Source of the DNA: Pyxidicoccus xibeiensis
Lineage (GTDB): Bacteria > Myxococcota > Myxococcia > Myxococcales > Myxococcaceae
Length of the DNA: 64,000 nt
Reading direction: 5' to 3'
Assembly (NCBI RefSeq): GCF_024198175.1
Contig: NZ_JAJVKV010000001.1
Span: forward strand, 1,302,001 to 1,366,000
Below the pieces are notes generated by a model. It was not told where the DNA came from. It did no database searches and saw only the letters and a program-made list of their open reading frames with translations. Below are positions 43,728-52,070 of the stretch, one piece after another; within the stretch, counting starts at the first letter, position 1; every line of letters begins with the position of its first letter. Position numbers and translations under genes: made by a program.

Positions 43728-44441
43728 TCAGCTCCGGGCGCCGCGCGCGGGACGGCGCGTGGGGCGCAGGGTGTTCTTCTTCTTCGACTTCGAGACGGGG
43801 GCGGCCTTGACGGTGTTGCGCGGCGCGGGGGTGCGAGCGTCGAGGCCGTGCTGGATGAGGCTCATGGCGGTGTCGAGCACGCGCTCCAGGCCCGGGTCCT
43901 CTTCCCAGAGCACCCAGCGCATGCCGAGGAAGTCACCGATGCCCATGAGGCAGTAGGCGAGCGCCTCGGGGTCCATGCGGCGCACCTCGCCGTCCTCCAT
44001 GGCGCGGCTGAGGCCGGTGACGTAGCCCTTGGCGAAGCGGTCGTAGTAGCGGCGGTAGCAGGCCTCGTCGACGAACTCGGCCTGGCGCACCACGCGGTAG
44101 AGGTTGGGGTGCTGGCGGACGAACTCGAAGAAGGTGCGCAGGCCCTCGCGCTCCACGTCGACACGGCCGGAGCAGGCGGAGGTGGCCTCGCCGATGAGGC
44201 GGCGCAGGCGGGTGCCGAGCTCGTCGACGACTTCCACGAAGATGGACTGCTTGTCGGGGAAGTAGACGTAGAAGGTGCCGAGGGCCACGCCGCCCTTGCG
44301 GGTGATGTCCGCGATGGACGCGCGCTCGTAACCCTTCTCCCCAAAGACCGACTCGGCTGCCTTGAGCAGCTTCGCGCGGGTCTTTTGACCGCGCGGCGTG
44401 ACGGGGCCGGAGCGGTCGGGAGAAGTTGAAGGCCGATTCAT
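43728..44441 (-). CDS. TetR-family regulator of the lipid operon
   Basis: A 237-residue regulator. The helix-turn-helix spans about residues 20-66: TRAKLLKAAESVFGEKGYER, then ASIADITRKGGVALGTFYVY and FPDKQSIFVEVVDEL. The ligand domain includes FFEFVRQHPNLYRVVRQAEF, common in fatty-acid-responsive TetR proteins. The last 30 residues are basic (SKSKKKNTLRPTRRPARG). It is the first gene of the operon with the KAS III-like protein and acyl-CoA synthetase (gap 12 bases). A sequence over its own start codon, AGGTGAAACATGAATC, resembles sites elsewhere in the window and may be its operator. Confidence 0.85.
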   Translation of the reverse strand: MNRPSTSPDRSGPVTPRGQKTRAKLLKAAESVFGEKGYERASIADITRKGGVALGTFYVYFPDKQSIFVEVVDELGTRLRRLIGEATSACSGRVDVEREGLRTFFEFVRQHPNLYRVVRQAEFVDEACYRRYYDRFAKGYVTGLSRAMEDGEVRRMDPEALAYCLMGIGDFLGMRWVLWEEDPGLERVLDTAMSLIQHGLDARTPAPRNTVKAAPVSKSKKKNTLRPTRRPARGARS

Positions 44442-44795
44442 GTTTCACCTAGCGGTAGCACCCGGCTGACGGGGTTGTCAAAGCGCGGCCCATGGCTCCA
44501 CGCGTCATGTTGAGGGTGCGACGCGGAGCGTCAGCGCGGACCTCGCACTGCCATGCCGGGAGCCTACCGCGAAACCGGTGAGGGCAGGTTTCCGGGGGCA
44601 ACCCCTGGAGGTCACGGGAGGGTCGCTCACGACCGGTGCGTTCGTTCGTCGCGCGCGGGGTGATGCCGAGGACACGCCGTGAGCATCTCGCGCCACCCAC
44701 ACCGTCCGACACCCTGGAGGCGAGGGCTCGGCTTCTCCTGGGAGTAGTCTTGTGATAGCCCGTCAGGTTTAACAACCCAGGAGGTTAATCCGCAC
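44442..44795. other. Gene-free region between TetR operon and lipoprotein-kinase cluster
   Basis: This 354-base stretch lies between divergent genes and has no convincing coding frame. The last 40 bases contain AGGAGG, the ribosome site of the next gene, and an AT-richer AGGTTTAACAACCC segment that could be a promoter element. I see no other structure. Confidence 0.45.
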
Positions 44796-45407
44796 ATGAA
44801 CCTGACGAGACAGGACACGCTGGCTGGGGCTCGCATCGGAGTGTCGTGGGGGCTCCTGCTCCTGGTGGTGGTGACGGGCTGCTCCGGAAGGCAGTCCGCC
44901 GTCTACGGCGACCCACGGACGCTCCTGGCGAACACCGACGACTTCGGGATGCTGCTGCTCAACGCGGGCCTCCGGGCCGATTCGCTGCTGGCGGAGGACC
45001 GCCTGACGCCTGAGGAGGCCCGGCGCCTGTGGCTGCTGCTGTCCTTCGACAGCACGGACGGTGGCATGCAGCGGACCGGGCCCAGGACGGCAGCGACGTA
45101 CCTGCTCGCGGAGGTGGCGCTGGGGGGCCAGCCCGTCTCCCGCGAGACGCTCAACGCGCGACTGCTTCGCTTCGCGCCGCTCGCGGTGCTCCGGCCCGAC
45201 GGCTGCCTGGTCATGGTGCTGACGGGCATCCCCGTCCAGTGCGCCGGCCCCGTCCAGGTCCAGGACGGCACGCTGCGGGCCGGCGAGTTCGTGGTCGGCA
45301 ACTTCTACTCCTCCCAGGAGGGAGGCTTCCGCGAGGACCGAAGCGTGCCGACGCTTCCGAACAGCACCTTCCACCATGGCGTGGTCGTCACCGTGGAGCC
45401 GAAGTAG
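44796..45407 (+). CDS. Lipoprotein preceding a Ser/Thr kinase
   Basis: A 203-residue lipoprotein. The signal includes ARIGVSWGLLLLVVVTGCSG with the Cys at residue 29. The mature part is not recognised: LLANTDDFGMLLLNAGLRAD, LTPEEARRLWLLLSF, RTAATYLLAEVALGGQPVSR and FREDRSVPTLPNSTFHHGV. The stop is 20 bases before the kinase start, so it probably belongs to the same operon. Myxobacterial kinases are often paired with such lipoproteins, but no direct role is known. AGGAGG precedes the ATG by about 12 bases. Confidence 0.65.
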   Translation: MNLTRQDTLAGARIGVSWGLLLLVVVTGCSGRQSAVYGDPRTLLANTDDFGMLLLNAGLRADSLLAEDRLTPEEARRLWLLLSFDSTDGGMQRTGPRTAATYLLAEVALGGQPVSRETLNARLLRFAPLAVLRPDGCLVMVLTGIPVQCAGPVQVQDGTLRAGEFVVGNFYSSQEGGFREDRSVPTLPNSTFHHGVVVTVEPK

Positions 45408-45427
45408 CCCGCTCGGAGAGGACCGAC

Positions 45428-46600
45428 ATGGCACACGAGAAGAAGGCCCGGAAGAGCGCGCTCGCCCGGGGACTGGAGCAACTGAGCCAGGAACTGGCAC
45501 GCACGAACTTCCATGCGGGCCCCGTGGAGTTCCGGCTCGTGCGTCACCTGGAGGGGCGGGACAACGGTGAGCAGGTGCTCCTGTTCGAGCGAAGCCTGCG
45601 CCATGGGCCTCCGGGCCTCGTGGTCGTCAAGCGGCTCCGCAATCCCGCCTCCTTCGAGATGCGGCAGCGCTTGAGAGAGGAGGTGCTGCTGGCCCTCCGC
45701 CTGCGCCATCCCGCGATTGCGCAGGTCCATCACTTCCGCGTCATCGGCCAGATGCCTCACACCATCCTGGAGTACGTGGAGGGGCCTTCGCTCGATGCGC
45801 TCATCACGGTGGCGGCGATGCGCGGCCGGCCCCTGCCTCCCGCCTTCGCCGTGTACGTCGCCGTCGAGGTCGCGGATGCCCTCCACCATGCCCATACGCT
45901 CGTGGGCGAGGACGGCAAGCCGCTGGGCATCATCCACCGCGACGTGAGCCCCCGGAACATCCGCGTGGAGCGGAAGACGGGGCAGGTGAAGCTGACGGAC
46001 TTCGGGGCGGCGTACTCGAAGCGGGTGGGACGGGAGGAGACGCCCGAGCACCTCTTGAAGGGGGACCTCATGTACGCCTCTCCCGAGTACCTGCTCGGCG
46101 CGCCCATGGACGTGCGGGCTGACGTCTTCTCGCTCGGGCTGGTGCTGCTGGAGGCGCTGACGAACCGGCATCTCTTCGGCTTCTGGCTGGTCCAGGAGCG
46201 CTCACACCTGGACGAAGTCGAAGCGAACGTGCGCGCGGACGAAGAGCCCGACCTGCCCCTCCGGCAGATGATTGCCCTCGTGAAGCGCTGCACGCACGAG
46301 GATGTCGAACGTGCGACGGCGATGCTTCCAGAGGGACTCCAGGCCCTCCTGCGCCGTGCCCTCCAGAAGCAGCCCGCCGACCGGTACGCTACGGCGGAGG
46401 AACTGTGCCGAGAGCTACGCACCCAGCTCCATGCGCTGCAGCCCGGGTACGGGCGCAGGGAGGTCGCCGAGGACATGGAGCATGTCATCACCGACGCCAG
46501 CGCCATGCGGGACCTCGGAGAGCCCCTGGAGGGTGACCTCTATCCCTCGGGCCTGGAGGCCCACGAGCTGATGCCAGCGATGAAGGTGCAGCCACGGTAG
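45428..46600 (+). CDS. Eukaryotic-type Ser/Thr protein kinase, soluble
   Basis: A 390-residue kinase with no membrane segment. The catalytic Lys68 is in GLVVVKRL, the catalytic loop reads IIHRDVSPRNIRVE (HRD at 170-172) and the metal motif is LTDFGAAYSK (191-193). HRDVSP loops are common in myxobacterial kinases. The glycine-rich loop is poor: the expected GxGxxG region reads HLEGRDNGEQVLLFE. YASPEYLLGAPMDVRADVFS gives the activation-loop end (APE-like). The C-terminal 100 residues are helical and charged. It converges with an XRE gene eight bases away. Confidence 0.85.
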   Translation: MAHEKKARKSALARGLEQLSQELARTNFHAGPVEFRLVRHLEGRDNGEQVLLFERSLRHGPPGLVVVKRLRNPASFEMRQRLREEVLLALRLRHPAIAQVHHFRVIGQMPHTILEYVEGPSLDALITVAAMRGRPLPPAFAVYVAVEVADALHHAHTLVGEDGKPLGIIHRDVSPRNIRVERKTGQVKLTDFGAAYSKRVGREETPEHLLKGDLMYASPEYLLGAPMDVRADVFSLGLVLLEALTNRHLFGFWLVQERSHLDEVEANVRADEEPDLPLRQMIALVKRCTHEDVERATAMLPEGLQALLRRALQKQPADRYATAEELCRELRTQLHALQPGYGRREVAEDMEHVITDASAMRDLGEPLEGDLYPSGLEAHELMPAMKVQPR

Positions 46601-46608
46601 AGCCTCGC

Positions 46609-46965
46609 TCAGCGGAGCAGGACCTTCGCCATGTGGATGAGCACGTGCCGCTGGGTCTCATCCAGCTTGCGCGAGAGCTCCGTCAGGTGATGCAGGGAGG
46701 GCGGGTCCTCCCTGCCGGGCTTGTCCTTGCCCTTCGCCCGGGTGGCGGGGCGGTCCTCCCCGAGCAGGACCTCCGAGGACACCTTGAGCGTCTCGCAGAG
46801 CCGGACGAGCGTCGGGACACTGGGGAGCATGCGCCCACGCTCCAGCCGGTTGTAGACGACGGGAGAGAGGTCCATCAGCTCGGCCACTTCGGCCTGGGTA
46901 AGGCCCAGTTGCTCGCGGGCGGCACGTGCGGCTTTTCCGATGACTGCTGCGAGCTTCTCGTTCAT
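46609..46965 (-). CDS. XRE-family helix-turn-helix regulator, paralogue of the one at 20.4 kb
   Basis: A 118-residue regulator: MNEKLAAVIGKAARAAREQ, then LGLTQAEVAELMDLSPVVYN and RLERGRMLPSVPTLVRLCET. The linker is Lys/Pro-rich (RAKGKDKPGREDPPS) and a helix closes the protein (LSRKLDETQRHVLIHMAKVL). About half of the HTH residues are identical to the regulator at 20445-20810. It is convergent with one Ser/Thr kinase and divergent from the next, so it may control the second kinase. The start ATG was chosen by alignment with its paralogue; the longer frame upstream has no similarity. Confidence 0.85.
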   Translation of the reverse strand: MNEKLAAVIGKAARAAREQLGLTQAEVAELMDLSPVVYNRLERGRMLPSVPTLVRLCETLKVSSEVLLGEDRPATRAKGKDKPGREDPPSLHHLTELSRKLDETQRHVLIHMAKVLLR

Positions 46966-47106
46966 GGCGGGGAGGCTGGGTGGGAGAGCACCCGAGGCGC
47001 CGACATCATACGCTGGGGGTTCCTCCTCGGCATTACCTGTTACGTCGGCCTCCGGACCGCGGTCCGAGGCCCTCGACACGCGGCTTGATAGCGTCGCGTT
47101 CCTTCC

Positions 47107-49011
47107 ATGAATCCACGCGACAGAGTGCCGCCGCCAGAGCCAGCGCCTGGGGACGACGTGGGCGGGTACGTCCTGAAGGCGCGCGTCGGCCAGGGGGGCT
47201 TCGGCACGGTGTACCTCGCCGAGCGGGGCGGGCAGCGGTACGCGCTGAAGCTGCTGCCCCTGTCGGGCCTGGGAGACTGGGGCGAGCGCGAACTGCTCAT
47301 GCTGGCGCGGGTGAAGCACCCCAACGTCGTGCGCCTGCTGGGGTACTGGCACTGGCCGGACCAGGCGCCACGCTTCCTCGTCGTCATCATGGAATACGTG
47401 GAGGGGCGCCAGCTGGATGTCTGGGCGGACGCGGAGAACCCGTCCGCGCATGCGGTGCTGCTCCGGGCCCGTGGCGTGGCGCGGGCGCTTGGGGCCCTGC
47501 ACCAGGGCAAGGTGCTCCATCGCGACGTGAAGGAAGCCAACATCCTCGTGCGCGAGGGGGATGGCGAGGCGGTGCTCGTGGACCTGGGCGTGGGCAGTCA
47601 CGAGGACACATCCCCGCTCACGGGAGGCTTACTGCCTCCTGGTACGCGCGCGTACCTGAGCCCGGAGGCCTGGCGCTTCCACCGGGAACACCTCGAGAGT
47701 CCCGATGCGCACTACCGCTCCACGCCTGCAGACGACCTGTATGCCCTGGGCGTGGTGCTCTACTGGCTGCTGACGGGCAGGAAGCCGTTTCACGTAGGGC
47801 TGGAGGATGACGAGGCGGCGGTCATCGCCCAGCCTCCCGTGGCGCCCCGCGTCCGCAATGGCCGCGTCCCCGAGGAGCTGAGTGCGCTGGGTCTGCGGCT
47901 CCTGGAGAAGCATCCGGAGCTGCGACCGGATGCAGGAGCGCTGGTGGCGCGGCTGGAGGAACTGCTGACGCGGGACACGCCTGAGTGGCATGTGCCCCTG
48001 TGCGACTCGCATGACGAGCACAACGTCACCACCCACCCTGGGCCGGAGGCAGACGAGGAGGTGGTCTGGCTCAACGAGGTCCGGAAGGATGTGCCGCCGC
48101 GCCGGGGAAGGCGGCCGCCACGGCTCGGCGCGGGAGCGGAGCCCATCGCCGTGTCGCCTGCTCCAGATGCGTCCCCGACACCGCCCCTGGACGGGTCGAA
48201 GTCCATGCCTGCTCGGGCAACCCCGGTGATGGTGGCTTCTTCGGCAAGCTGGGTCGCAAGGGCTCTGGTGCTATCAGGGATGCTCGTCGTGCTGAGCGTG
48301 GCCATTGCACACCTCGGAGGCGCAAGGTCTCCGCCTTTCGCCGACGAAGGAAGCGGACCGGGCCGGAAAGTGGCGTCGCCTGAGCGGGCGCCGGAAAGTG
48401 ACGGAGCCGCGGCCCCGCCCGAAGCTGTCAACCCTTCCGCGGCCAGCGAGCTTCCAGCGATGACTCCGAAGGAACCGACCCCCGTGATGACGCAACATCC
48501 GGCTGGCACGCCGGGTCAGCCCACGCCGCCAGTCAATGCGCGAAGCGGCACGGGCAAGGCGCTCAAGGTGGCGGCGACTGCCTGCGCGCTGCTCGGCTGC
48601 CCGGGGGCACAGGTGCGTGAGAAGCCGCTCCCCGAGCCGTGTCCACCCGGCGCTATCGAGGCGATGAAGGAGCTCGACATCGACGTGGGCGACGGGGAAG
48701 CGTGGACGTTCGGCGGTGGGAACCGTGTCCTCACGGTGCGAGAAGGCTGGATCTCGGTCTTCCTCCCAGGTTCGGATTTTGGCGACATCCCGAACGGCTC
48801 GATGCTCTCCGGCCGGCTCGTCTTTGGAGACCGTGTCTACGGGAGAATCACCCAGGCGCGACTCAAGAACACGGGCCGCACCGTCCCCGTCTGCATGGAG
48901 CTACTTGATTCAGAGGGAAAGAGAGGGCTCGAACTCGAGCCCGGCAGCAGCCCGACCAACGTCAAGGTCTTCTCCGTTGGATACCTGGAGGCGGTGAAAA
49001 GCTTCGAATAG
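47107..49011 (+). CDS. Membrane Ser/Thr protein kinase
   Basis: A 634-residue receptor-type kinase. The kinase domain (about 20-295) has the full glycine loop VGQGGFGTVYLAE, Lys48 (YALKLL), catalytic loop VLHRDVKEANILV and metal motif VDLG, where the usual Phe of DFG is Leu. LSPEAWRFH replaces APE. A Pro-rich linker leads to a membrane helix near residues 389-407 (ALVLSGMLVVLSVAIAHLG). The 225-residue outside part has a variable linker, then a beta domain (EAWTFGGGNRVLTVREGWIS, TVPVCMELLDSEGKRGLELE). No ribosome site is evident before the ATG. It is followed by a DUF2381 gene, a frequent kinase neighbour in myxobacteria. Confidence 0.88.
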   Translation: MNPRDRVPPPEPAPGDDVGGYVLKARVGQGGFGTVYLAERGGQRYALKLLPLSGLGDWGERELLMLARVKHPNVVRLLGYWHWPDQAPRFLVVIMEYVEGRQLDVWADAENPSAHAVLLRARGVARALGALHQGKVLHRDVKEANILVREGDGEAVLVDLGVGSHEDTSPLTGGLLPPGTRAYLSPEAWRFHREHLESPDAHYRSTPADDLYALGVVLYWLLTGRKPFHVGLEDDEAAVIAQPPVAPRVRNGRVPEELSALGLRLLEKHPELRPDAGALVARLEELLTRDTPEWHVPLCDSHDEHNVTTHPGPEADEEVVWLNEVRKDVPPRRGRRPPRLGAGAEPIAVSPAPDASPTPPLDGSKSMPARATPVMVASSASWVARALVLSGMLVVLSVAIAHLGGARSPPFADEGSGPGRKVASPERAPESDGAAAPPEAVNPSAASELPAMTPKEPTPVMTQHPAGTPGQPTPPVNARSGTGKALKVAATACALLGCPGAQVREKPLPEPCPPGAIEAMKELDIDVGDGEAWTFGGGNRVLTVREGWISVFLPGSDFGDIPNGSMLSGRLVFGDRVYGRITQARLKNTGRTVPVCMELLDSEGKRGLELEPGSSPTNVKVFSVGYLEAVKSFE

Positions 49012-49014
49012 GTC

Positions 49015-49036
49015 CCCGCCCCGAAGCACAGGCGGG
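49015..49036 (+). terminator. Weak hairpin after the membrane kinase gene
   Basis: CCCGCC and GGCGGG form a 6-bp stem with a 10-base loop four bases past the kinase stop codon. No T tract. Confidence 0.25.
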
Positions 49037-49110
49037 CACACCGCGCCGCTCATGCTAGAGACGACGCGGAAGGTTCTCCCCCCGCGTGCCCTCTCCGGAG
49101 GTTCTGCTTC

Positions 49111-50031
49111 GTGCTCGCCTCGCCGCTCGCGTTCCTCCTACCGGCCCTGCTGACCGGTCCCGCGTCCGCCGAGCCGGACGCCACTTCCTGCAAGACGGGC
49201 GTTCATCACGTCGAGCTCTCCGCAACGACTCCGCCAGAGCCCGCTCAGGTCTGCATCAGCCCGGGCCAGGTGACCCTCATCAACTTCGATGGAACGCTCG
49301 TTCCGGGCTCCATGACGCTCGACGGCGTGGACCGATTCACGCAAGCCGAGCCCGGAGCGAGCAGCCTCAAGCTGGTGCCTTCCGAGAAGCTGGCGGCGGG
49401 TGAGAGGCTCCGGCTGACGGTGCGTTTCAAAGATACCGCCGCCCCGACAAGTGCTGCCTTCCAGCTGATCGTACACCCCACGCTGGCCGAGCCCCTGGTG
49501 GACGTACACCGGCAAACGCGTCCGGTGGAGTCCTTCCACCAGGAACTCAGAGCACGGGAGGAGCAGGTCCGCCAACTCGAGGAAGAAAACGCTCGGCTCC
49601 GTGGTCAGAATGCGGCCCCCGGAGGTCTCGCGGGGCTTCACGCCTTGAGCCTGCTCGACATGCGCGCTTTCGCGGCCAGGGATAACAGCAAGAGCGCCAA
49701 GGCCTCCAAGACAAGTGCCCTGCACGTGGATGGGCCCGTGGCGAGCTTCCGTGCCACCGGGCGCGTGGCCGTAACGGCGAGATTGGTGAATCCCGAAGGC
49801 ATGGCCCCCTGGACCGCACACGATGCGAGGTTGGCGCTGGAGGGCAGAAAAGGGGTCGAACTGAAGGTGCTCGAAGTGTGGCCCAGGGCAGCCATCCCGC
49901 CGGGCGACTGGCTCACCCTGGTCGTGGAGGCGGAAACCTCTGGCATGGAGTCCCAGGGCCCGTTCACCCTCCGGATATGGGAGGCGGAGGGCGGCAGGAC
50001 GGCCATCATCCATGGCGTGATGCTTCCGTGA
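49111..50031 (+). CDS. DUF2381 family protein
   Basis: A 306-residue exported protein of a family largely restricted to myxobacteria. The signal is MLASPLAFLLPALLTGPASA. QVCISPGQVTLINFDGTLVP, LVPSEKLAAGERLRLTVRF and LIVHPTLAEPLVDVHRQ are the family landmarks, followed by a coiled coil (about 145-170, ELRAREEQVRQLEEENARLR) and VTARLVNPEGMAPWTAHDA. The start is GTG (49111) behind GGAGG. Members usually sit next to Ser/Thr kinases, as here. Function unknown; an envelope location is likely. Confidence 0.85.
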   Translation: MLASPLAFLLPALLTGPASAEPDATSCKTGVHHVELSATTPPEPAQVCISPGQVTLINFDGTLVPGSMTLDGVDRFTQAEPGASSLKLVPSEKLAAGERLRLTVRFKDTAAPTSAAFQLIVHPTLAEPLVDVHRQTRPVESFHQELRAREEQVRQLEEENARLRGQNAAPGGLAGLHALSLLDMRAFAARDNSKSAKASKTSALHVDGPVASFRATGRVAVTARLVNPEGMAPWTAHDARLALEGRKGVELKVLEVWPRAAIPPGDWLTLVVEAETSGMESQGPFTLRIWEAEGGRTAIIHGVMLP

Positions 50032-50050
50032 GCGCGCGGCGGGCGTCAGC

Positions 50051-50632
50051 TCAGGGCTGGAAGGCGGCCGAGTCGCTCCATTTGTCCACACGGATGAAGC
50101 GCAGGCCCTCCGGTTGGAGCGCTAGCACCTTCTCCACAATGGACTGGTGGAAGACGTGGGTGGAGATGGCTTCCGCCAAGCAGAAGATCCGCCGCCGCTC
50201 CAGGGGAATCTCCTGGAGTACCTGCTCATCCAGCACCAGCTTCTTGACCCCGAGGACGCTTCCGTCGTCATAGAGGGAAAGCACCGAGCGGGTCCGGTCG
50301 ACACAGGCAATCCAGTTGTAGACGTGTACAATCCAGTAGCGCCTTACGTCCTCGGGCTTCACCTTGACGTCTGCCTGGACGAACTGCACGCCGTAGACGT
50401 CGAGCGGCTCCAGCGCTTCCTTGAGACGAGGGGAAAACACCGGCTCCGGCAGTTCGTGGTGGTCCACCATGACGGGGTTTCTCGGAATGGGTTTCCCGAG
50501 TCGCAACCGAACAGGGAGGGGAAAGGGGCCGACCGGCTTGGGCCTGGAGAATCCGACGAGGTACTCGTCCCACGCCAGCATGGGATGAGCATTCGAGGCG
50601 GCGGACTCAATGACGAAGTATTCGGTCTGCAT
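50051..50632 (-). CDS. Imm11-like immunity protein
   Basis: A 193-residue protein starting MQTEYFVIESAASNAHPML. The pattern YNWIACVDRTRSVLSLYDD, LGVKKLVLDEQVLQEIPLER, RRIFCLAEAISTHVFHQSIV and GLRFIRVDKW is that of Imm11 (formerly DUF1629), a common immunity family of polymorphic toxin systems. It starts five bases after the stop of the PAAR-like nuclease gene, the classical effector-immunity order. It should bind and block the AHH nuclease in the producing cell. There is no signal peptide, in line with a cytoplasmic toxin. Confidence 0.8.
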   Translation of the reverse strand: MQTEYFVIESAASNAHPMLAWDEYLVGFSRPKPVGPFPLPVRLRLGKPIPRNPVMVDHHELPEPVFSPRLKEALEPLDVYGVQFVQADVKVKPEDVRRYWIVHVYNWIACVDRTRSVLSLYDDGSVLGVKKLVLDEQVLQEIPLERRRIFCLAEAISTHVFHQSIVEKVLALQPEGLRFIRVDKWSDSAAFQP

Positions 50633-50637
50633 GAAAA

Positions 50638-51768
50638 TCACTCTCCAACGGCGAGGGCTCTCGGCGCCAGCGGATGTCCCATCACTCCATGGGTGAGGCC
50701 ATGCCGCCGTCCGTGGGGGCATGGCGCGAGAGTCGGCTTCTGACTGATGCTCTTCAGCCCTCCGCACCCCGCTCCCCCGGCCAGGTAGTCGTGCCCATCC
50801 CGGGTGAGCGTCCACAGGCCCGAGCTGATGCTGGTCAGAATCTCCGCGCTCAGCGTGTCCATCGCCTTGATGAGCGCGTCTGGGTTGGAGCAGAACTCGC
50901 CAGTCTCCAACTTCTTCGTGATGTCCTTGAGCTTCTTCTTGACGGCCTTGGGATACGGCAGGTGCAGGTCGAAGGCGAAGCCCTCCGCGTGGTTCCCTCG
51001 GTGCACCGCGACGAACAAGTGGCATGCGAGCGCCATCTTCATTGGAAGAAAGACGCCGTTGGGCTTGCGGTCCGGGTGATAGCCGAACTGCGAGCAGAAG
51101 GTGGCCCAGCTGCCGTCGTCCAGCGCCTCCAGGCAGATGAGGTGGTGCGCGGCCACGGAGAAAGGCCCCACGTACCAGGGATGCACGGACAGCTCACGCC
51201 CCTCCAGCATGTTGCGCCCCAGCACCGCGGAGTTCCCCAGGTTGCCGCCCACTCGCCCCTTCCTGTCGAACTCGTGCTTCGGCTTTCCGCACCAGTCGCA
51301 TGGTTCCACGGGCTGCTCGACTTCCACTTCGCCCACCCGCCCTGCCACAGGGGGCGCCCCTTGTGGCTGCATGATGGGAAAGGGCGCCGTGTTGTGGTCG
51401 TTCAAGGTGAACAGGTCGAAGTTGCGCACCACCGGCTTGCCCTCAATGCGCACATCCAAGGAGAAGGTGACCGGGTGCGCGCGCCCCTTCGTCTTGCCGG
51501 ACACCACGCCTCCACCCGCCGTGCCTGCCTCGTTGCCGGTGGAGCTACCGATGTGCGAGTCCTTCAATGCCACAGGTGCGCCGTTGATGCGCACCGTCCT
51601 GGAGCCGCTCTCCAAATCCCTGCTCAATGCGATGTTGGGGAACGGGATGGGCATGGGCCCGCCCGGCCCTGGCGCCTTGCACACGTCCGGGAAGCCCACC
51701 ACCCGGCCCCCACTCTCGGTGGTGACGGGCGTCATGCCGTTGACGAACACCTCGCTCTTGTCGGACAT
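50638..51768 (-). CDS. PAAR-like (DUF4150) effector with AHH nuclease domain
   Basis: A 376-residue predicted toxin. Residues 1-130 are the PAAR-like DUF4150 module that caps a type VI secretion spike: FVNGMTPVTTESGGRVVGFP, DVCKAPGPGGPMPIPFPN, IALSRD and STGNEAGTAGGGVVSGKTKG. A CDWCGKPKHEF zinc-type knuckle (about 181) follows, then the AHH nuclease: SVAAHHLICLEAL with the Ala-His-His motif, NGVFLPM and CHLFVAVHRGNHAEGFAFDL. It would be carried by a type VI apparatus into neighbouring cells. The apparatus genes are not in the window. GGGAG precedes the ATG by eight bases. Confidence 0.82.
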   Translation of the reverse strand: MSDKSEVFVNGMTPVTTESGGRVVGFPDVCKAPGPGGPMPIPFPNIALSRDLESGSRTVRINGAPVALKDSHIGSSTGNEAGTAGGGVVSGKTKGRAHPVTFSLDVRIEGKPVVRNFDLFTLNDHNTAPFPIMQPQGAPPVAGRVGEVEVEQPVEPCDWCGKPKHEFDRKGRVGGNLGNSAVLGRNMLEGRELSVHPWYVGPFSVAAHHLICLEALDDGSWATFCSQFGYHPDRKPNGVFLPMKMALACHLFVAVHRGNHAEGFAFDLHLPYPKAVKKKLKDITKKLETGEFCSNPDALIKAMDTLSAEILTSISSGLWTLTRDGHDYLAGGAGCGGLKSISQKPTLAPCPHGRRHGLTHGVMGHPLAPRALAVGE

Positions 51769-52004
51769 GACGGACTCCCGACACGTGTCGGCGTTTCGTT
51801 CAGCGGCTTCGCCCGCGCCCGGACTCCCGGCCCAGCCTGGTCGACTCAGCAAGTCCGGGCAGGGTCAGCCTCGCGAATCCGCATGACGGGAGCGAGTGCT
51901 CCACAGGGAGGTGCGTCACCTGAAAGAGGACAGAGGCGACCTTGTCATCGCTTCTCCCTGCTCGGCTGCGAGGCGGTGAACGCGAGCCACGCGCCTCTCG
52001 AATG

Positions 52005-52050
52005 TCTCGACGCCACGGGGTAGCCGATGGTTCGATGCTTCCGCCCCCAC
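52005..52050 (+). repeat. Leader direct repeat, copy 1 (before SitA-like gene)
   Basis: A segment of about 45 bases ending 20 bases before the SitA-like start is about 80 percent identical to 54163-54207, which lies just before the TraB gene. The shared core is GCCGATGsTTCGATGC followed by a pyrimidine pair and CCGCC. Confidence 0.6.
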
Positions 52051-52070
52051 ATCCCTCTCCTGGAAGCCAC

